Origin: Gordius sp. MW1
Taxonomy: Eukaryota; Nematomorpha; Gordioida; Gordea; Gordiidae
DNA: 64,000 nucleotides
Direction of reading: 5' to 3'
NCBI GenBank assembly: GCA_964036665.1
Contig: OZ038527.1
Location: 15,097,835 to 15,161,834 of the forward strand
This document shows positions 28,001 through 34,000 of this stretch, piece by piece. The stretch's first letter is position 1; every line of letters begins with the position of its first letter. The position numbers and the translations under genes are program-made. The notes beneath the pieces are model-generated. The model was not told where the DNA came from. It searched no databases and worked only from the letters and a program-made list of their open reading frames with translations.

Positions 28001-31000
28001 GATCATCATATAGTCGACAGTACTTTTGAGGGTACCCAAATTATAGGTTATAAGTTTCCTGTCTTCTTTCTTGAAGAAGGTATTGCATATAACCATCTGA
28101 GTAGCGTCGCTAAAATCCAAAATGCGTTCGCCCTCCGGATTCCTGGTTCCATAGCTGTGACTATTATGGACCCCTTCATAACCATCGATATTCGCGCCAA
28201 CATGTCCGTTTAGATCCCCCCCCTAATATAATAGATTCTCTAGGGTGAAGGTGGGAAATAATTTCCATCAGACGATCCCAGAAAATGTCCTTCTCTTCAT
28301 CGCTTCTTCCTACTTGAAGAGCGTAGGCCGATATAACGTTGTATAGCCTTTCTCCCATCGCCATCTTAATAGCTATGATCCGGTCGTTACATCGCTTGAC
28401 ATCGATAACTTTGTCCACCCATTTCTCAGCGACAAATATCCCTATACCAGCTTTTCCATCCTTGTGCCCTTGCCAGTACAATTTATACCGCGCATCAATG
28501 GCTCCAATCATCCTAGCACCCTCTCCTTTCCACCTTGTCTCCTGTATGCAGCATATATCTATCCTTCTCCGATTAAGTGCTTCCACTACCTCGCCCGCTC
28601 TTCCAGTCATGCTCCCTATGTTCCAGGTTGCAACCCTTAGAGTGTCGCCTTTAGACCGGCCTCCTCGAATATTTTCAAGTCGATGACCACCATAAGAAGG
28701 GACTCCTTGCGGGGTCCCAAAACGATTTGGCCTGGATCCTCATCTTTCTTTTTGACGTAGGTCGATGAGTTAATTCACGGGATACTTAGGGCTGTACCCC
28801 GCCCATTTACTTTTGTATTCATAGGGGGTTGGAGCCGTTTTTACAGCCGGATGCCCTTCCTGACGTCAACCTCTTCGTCGGTTTGTACGACTCGCGAGGA
28901 GCGGAGATCCTATTCTGACCCCAGATCACAGGGGTTTGAGTCGTTTTCCTTCAGAGGGTGAGTTCTAAAGGACGATCCTTTTGAAACCTTTCTATATAAA
29001 CGAATCCAAGTATGGAAAGGTCTGAGACCGTGGAACTTTAACGTTTTTAGCAATCTTTCTAAGTAACACGGACCGCTTCTCCTTTAGCCAGATGTTAGAA
29101 TCTGTTGTCCCCCCTGCATGACGAGGACGTAGGAGAGCGGCACGATGCACTACAAATATTAGATACATGCACCCATGGGCGTAGCCAGAGGGTGGCAGGG
29201 AGGGGCGGCTGCCTCCCCCTAAATCCAGAAATTATACAATTTAATAAAATTACGGCTTAAATTTCAAAAAATTAATCAGCAATGGAATTAGAGGGGGGCA
29301 ATAATGCTATAAGGAGGGGCAAAATCATCATTTTTCAATATTTTAGCCATAATTTAATAAATTTCAACAAATTTTAGGCTCCTTACCCCCCCCCCCCCCC
29401 GGCTAGCCTATGGGCCCATGCACGCACCAGAAAAAGGTAAATAAAACTTAATTTATTAGCAAACACAAAATATTCAAAAATTATAGGAATCTATGCAAGT
29501 TTATCATCGTAGTAAGTAATCGTGAATCTTTAAAAAAAGAATTTATCTATATATTTTCAAATTTTGTATTAAATAATAAACTTAAACGATCCACTTGATA
29601 CATGAACTCATGTTGACAATATTTATTCAACATTTAAACTTAATGCCACAATTTTTTAATACTTTTACTTCAATTTTTTTGCAAGCAATTCTAATTTAGA
29701 ACCATAGACTAAATAGACTGCTCACTCCCTTTTAAAAAGTGTTCCAAATTTTGGCTTCCATTATGATAAGTGAATTTAATGGTTAGGTTTATGCTTATAA
29801 TGGTTTCGGCTATGCCCTATATATTTATTTCGATATAAAACTGTAAATCATTTTGAGTTTTATCAACATGAGCTTTTGAGAATTAAAATATTGGTCTAAA
29901 AATTAATAATTATTTATAAATAAAATTAACTTTTAAGCGCCATCTACACTTGAACTTATTTTCTGATATGAATTTTGGTCAATTCTTATGGTTTGATAAA
30001 TTTTTAAAATCGCTATAATGATTAAAATGGGTTGTTTTATGTTATAATTGATCAATAATTATTGACCAATACAATCCATCGCTATACAAACTTTACGTCA
30101 CTTATCAAAATGGCGGGCGTTTTTGCACTTTTGATGTGTGAATATATAAGATGAGCAGTCTATTAGTCTATGTTTAGAACACACTACACAGGATGATAAT
30201 TGCCAACATATAATTTTTGTGGGAAATTATTAAGTGTTTCCACACTCAAATTTAAAATTATATCTATAAGTATGACATTTAAATAGAGATATATTTACCG
30301 AGGAAAAATTAAAAGTTCGTTCAGGATTTGTTTGGTTCTTATGCATTTGTTGACGGGATGAGGATATTTCACGTAATGACAATTCGCTCGATGATAATTC
30401 TTTCATTTTATGACCTGAGAAACATGCGTGTATATGATCAATTTCAGCAAAAAATAAAAAATAAACGCAACTAAAGAATGTTCAATTATGTAACTCTGAT
30501 ATTACAATTGTTGGTACACTAAAAAATGATAATAATAAATTTAGCCATAACCTTAGCACACCACGTGCTCAAAGATTTTAAGGCAAAGCTAAAAATTAAA
30601 GTAGTCATAGTTATACATCGTGTCACCTAGAAACTAATTTTAAGGTGTAATGCTACAATATACACTTTATAAAAAGAATTAAAATTTAGATAGTTTGGCT
30701 CCACATGTTAAAATTACTTAAAAATAATTTGTTTGCAGTCTTAACTACGCTATACCGTTGTCTAAAATATTTAATTTGCTTTCTGCTGACCGCCATCGAT
30801 GTTGTAAACCAAGGCTGGTTTTTGTGTGATCGACCGTTGGTTTTATCGACTATCCATAATAATCAGACAATGATTTTTTGGCCTCTTTTTCTTAATCGGC
30901 CTCTAGGCTTGGTCGAAATTTTAAAAACAGACCAAACAAAACCCAGCCGTTTTTATAATACTAATCGCCATCTACCCATTCCATTTTAGTATTTCTCAAA

Positions 31001-34000
31001 AATCACAAAAGTGAGCACTAGTTTTTAAATAAAAAGTAACAACTCAATAAGTTTATCAATGATCGGAGCAAATGTCCCATTGCTATAACTTTCTGAAAGG
31101 AATTAATTGAAACGGTTTATACCAACTGATTTCGCCAACCGTTTTAAAGATGGTGTGTGGGTTTTCATCTTGGAAAAAGTTAGATCAAGCATGCTTTGAG
31201 AAGTGTTTTTAACGACAAATTCAATCCTGACCTGTAGTTCGCCCCTTGAGCCTTCTAATTCTTGTTTACCCGATTTGGACTTTAAAGGATACCACCTGTA
31301 CGAATATGTGATGTAATGTTATAAGTTGATGACAATTAATATACATATATCCCATTTAATAATTATATAAATAATTTCCCGTAAATTATATCAAAAAATC
31401 TTTCAGATCAGCGATCGAGAGGTGATTAGAAATGTTAAAAATATTTAGTTTAGACTTAATGGCATTTCCAATACTCATGCAAAATAATCTTTTATTGTAT
31501 AATTTAAGTTTTGAATATTACATTAAACATACTTTAAAATTGATTGTGTTAAGCATTAATAAGTTTAATTTTAAAATAACTAGAGATATTTTTAAAACAA
31601 CTAGAGATATTAAAAAAATAATAATTAGCTAAAATGAATAACTCTATTACAAAAGTTTAAAATATGATACCTAAGTGCAAATTTACTTAGATTTGTGGAT
31701 AAAATTATACAAAAATATTACTGTAAATTGAAAAAAGTAATAGAAACAGCAGTTTCCTGAACTAAAGGATAGTAACAAGTTCCCCTGATCTTAACGTAAT
31801 AGCTTTTTAACAATTCCTGAAACAATGGAAAAGCGATCTCCAGCGTCTCTTTAGATTTGAAAGAGTACTTTTTTATCAGAAGATCACAATATGTCTAAAA
31901 GTTTTATTCAGAAACAAATAATTATAATTATGATATACACGAATAAAAAATATAAAAACGCGCTATAACTAAACGGATGGCATTGATCCGTGTATGGAAA
32001 TCGTGTTGGATTTAACGATTTCCATTGTGATCTTTTGCCTGATAAAAAAGTATTCTTTGGGATCGTGAGTAATGGAGGTTATATATTTTGAAATTTGTTT
32101 TAGGAATTGGCTGCCCTCGGGACCTAACTTACCGAGGGTCGTAGCTACTACTGGTACGAAAATAATATTGTTTAGGTATTTGTATTTATCCTCCTTCTTT
32201 CTCTCAGTAGAAGAGATGAGGTCGGGAGAGGCGTTAGATTTGGCGAATACGTCCACTGCAGTGAAGTCCCAGCAGGCGTTTAGGCCACGAGCCCACGGGA
32301 TGATTGTTACTCCATCGGGTCTTTTCCCGTCAGTGGAGCTTAGGCCAGTGGGTTCTATTGTATTGGGAAAGCCGGCTTTCTTCAAAGATTGTCAGATTAT
32401 TTTATTTATTGTGGCATGACGGGGATGCCGCCCCTTGCTGTATTGGCAGTGTAGAGGATGATGGCCGTTTGCAAGAACGGGTTGGCGGCAGAGGTCGCAG
32501 TTGAATGGGGACACAATGTCGCAGCCGAGGCGTAGGCCCACAGCTATTCGGAGTTCCTCGCCCGACAGGTGTAACCCTAGGTCTTGGCTTGGTAGGGCCT
32601 CGAGCCATTCGTAACCCCCGGAGAATGCCCAATTGAAGTGGAGATATCCCAAAGATGGGTTGTTCGAAGTGAGGTAAGCTACGGAACGTGCTATCAGTGG
32701 TAAGTCCCAATCCTTTTGGGTGGTTCCATTCGGGTGAGTAGCGGAATCCAGTTTGAGGTCTTCCCACGCCTGAAGGGCGCTGTCGAGGTGCGGGTCTTGG
32801 GTTTGAGTGATTTGCTTGATCAACTCATCCGTTGATAAACGGGATGAAATGAACCCTGCTAGTGAGAGTAGATGGGGGGGGGGGGGGGGGGGGGGTCGGA
32901 TGCCTATACCACCACTCTTGGAGGGAAGGGTGGCTTGGAGCCATTGGAGAGGGCTAAATTTAAGGTTTAGGCACCTTTCGACTAGCAATTGGATTTTTTT
33001 TTCCATCGCGTGGAGTAGGTTAACGGCTAGGAAGACGGGCGAAGCGCGTAATGCATAGTTAATTTTAGGTATTCAGAGGATGTTTTAAGAGGAAAAAGGC
33101 ATGGTGGGGAGTTAGACGCTCCAGGGTGTGGGATATTAAGTCGATGAAGTCGGAGAAATGCTCTAAGAATGCTTCAGTTGTTTTAACGCCTCCAATGGGA
33201 GCGCCTAAGTAATGAAAGTCATCTCTTGATATGACTGGGAATGGGAGGGAGAGTTTGTCAAATGTGAGATCTTTGGTGATGATTTCACATTTCGATGTGT
33301 TTAGGCTGAGTGCTATATTGTCTGCGAAGCCATTGATGATCTGTGGGATTTGCCGGACTGCTTCGGCTGGGCCGACCAGGAATCCGTCATCAAGGTACCA
33401 TAAATTGCATGAGAAGGCTCCTAGGGAGGAGAGTTTATCGATGATAGTTTGAATCGCCAAACAGAAAAGGGCTGGGCCCAAAGGATCTCCTTGTTGGATC
33501 TCTTGGGATGATTTGATTATTTGGTCCCCAAAGAGTAGATACGTTGGGTTCCCATAGCTATTTAACAGAAACTGATGGAATTCCGGAAATTGTTGTATGA
33601 ACGGTTCAATAAAGGCTGCTCGGTTTACGCTGTTAAAGGCGTTTTTAAAATCGAGTTTCACCAGGAGGTCATTTGATGAAGAAGACTCAAGAAATGTTCG
33701 AGCTACATGGGAAGCAGCCTCGCATCCTCCTTTCACGCCAAAACCAAGTTGGTTTGGGAGGAGAGAAGCCGTTAAAGGTGAACGGATTCGAGAGGTTATT
33801 ATTTTGGAAACCATGCGTCGGAGGACTGATCCAACAACAATGGGTCGGATCGAACCATCTGGTTTTTTAAAAGCAATCAGTTTTCCACCAAACAGGAGAG
33901 GAACTATTTCAGAAGGAAAATGTCCCCGCCTTATTATGTTACAAAGGTTGGTTAAGTTGGCTAGAAGAGCATGTGAACCGCTAAGTTGAGGTTTGGTGAG

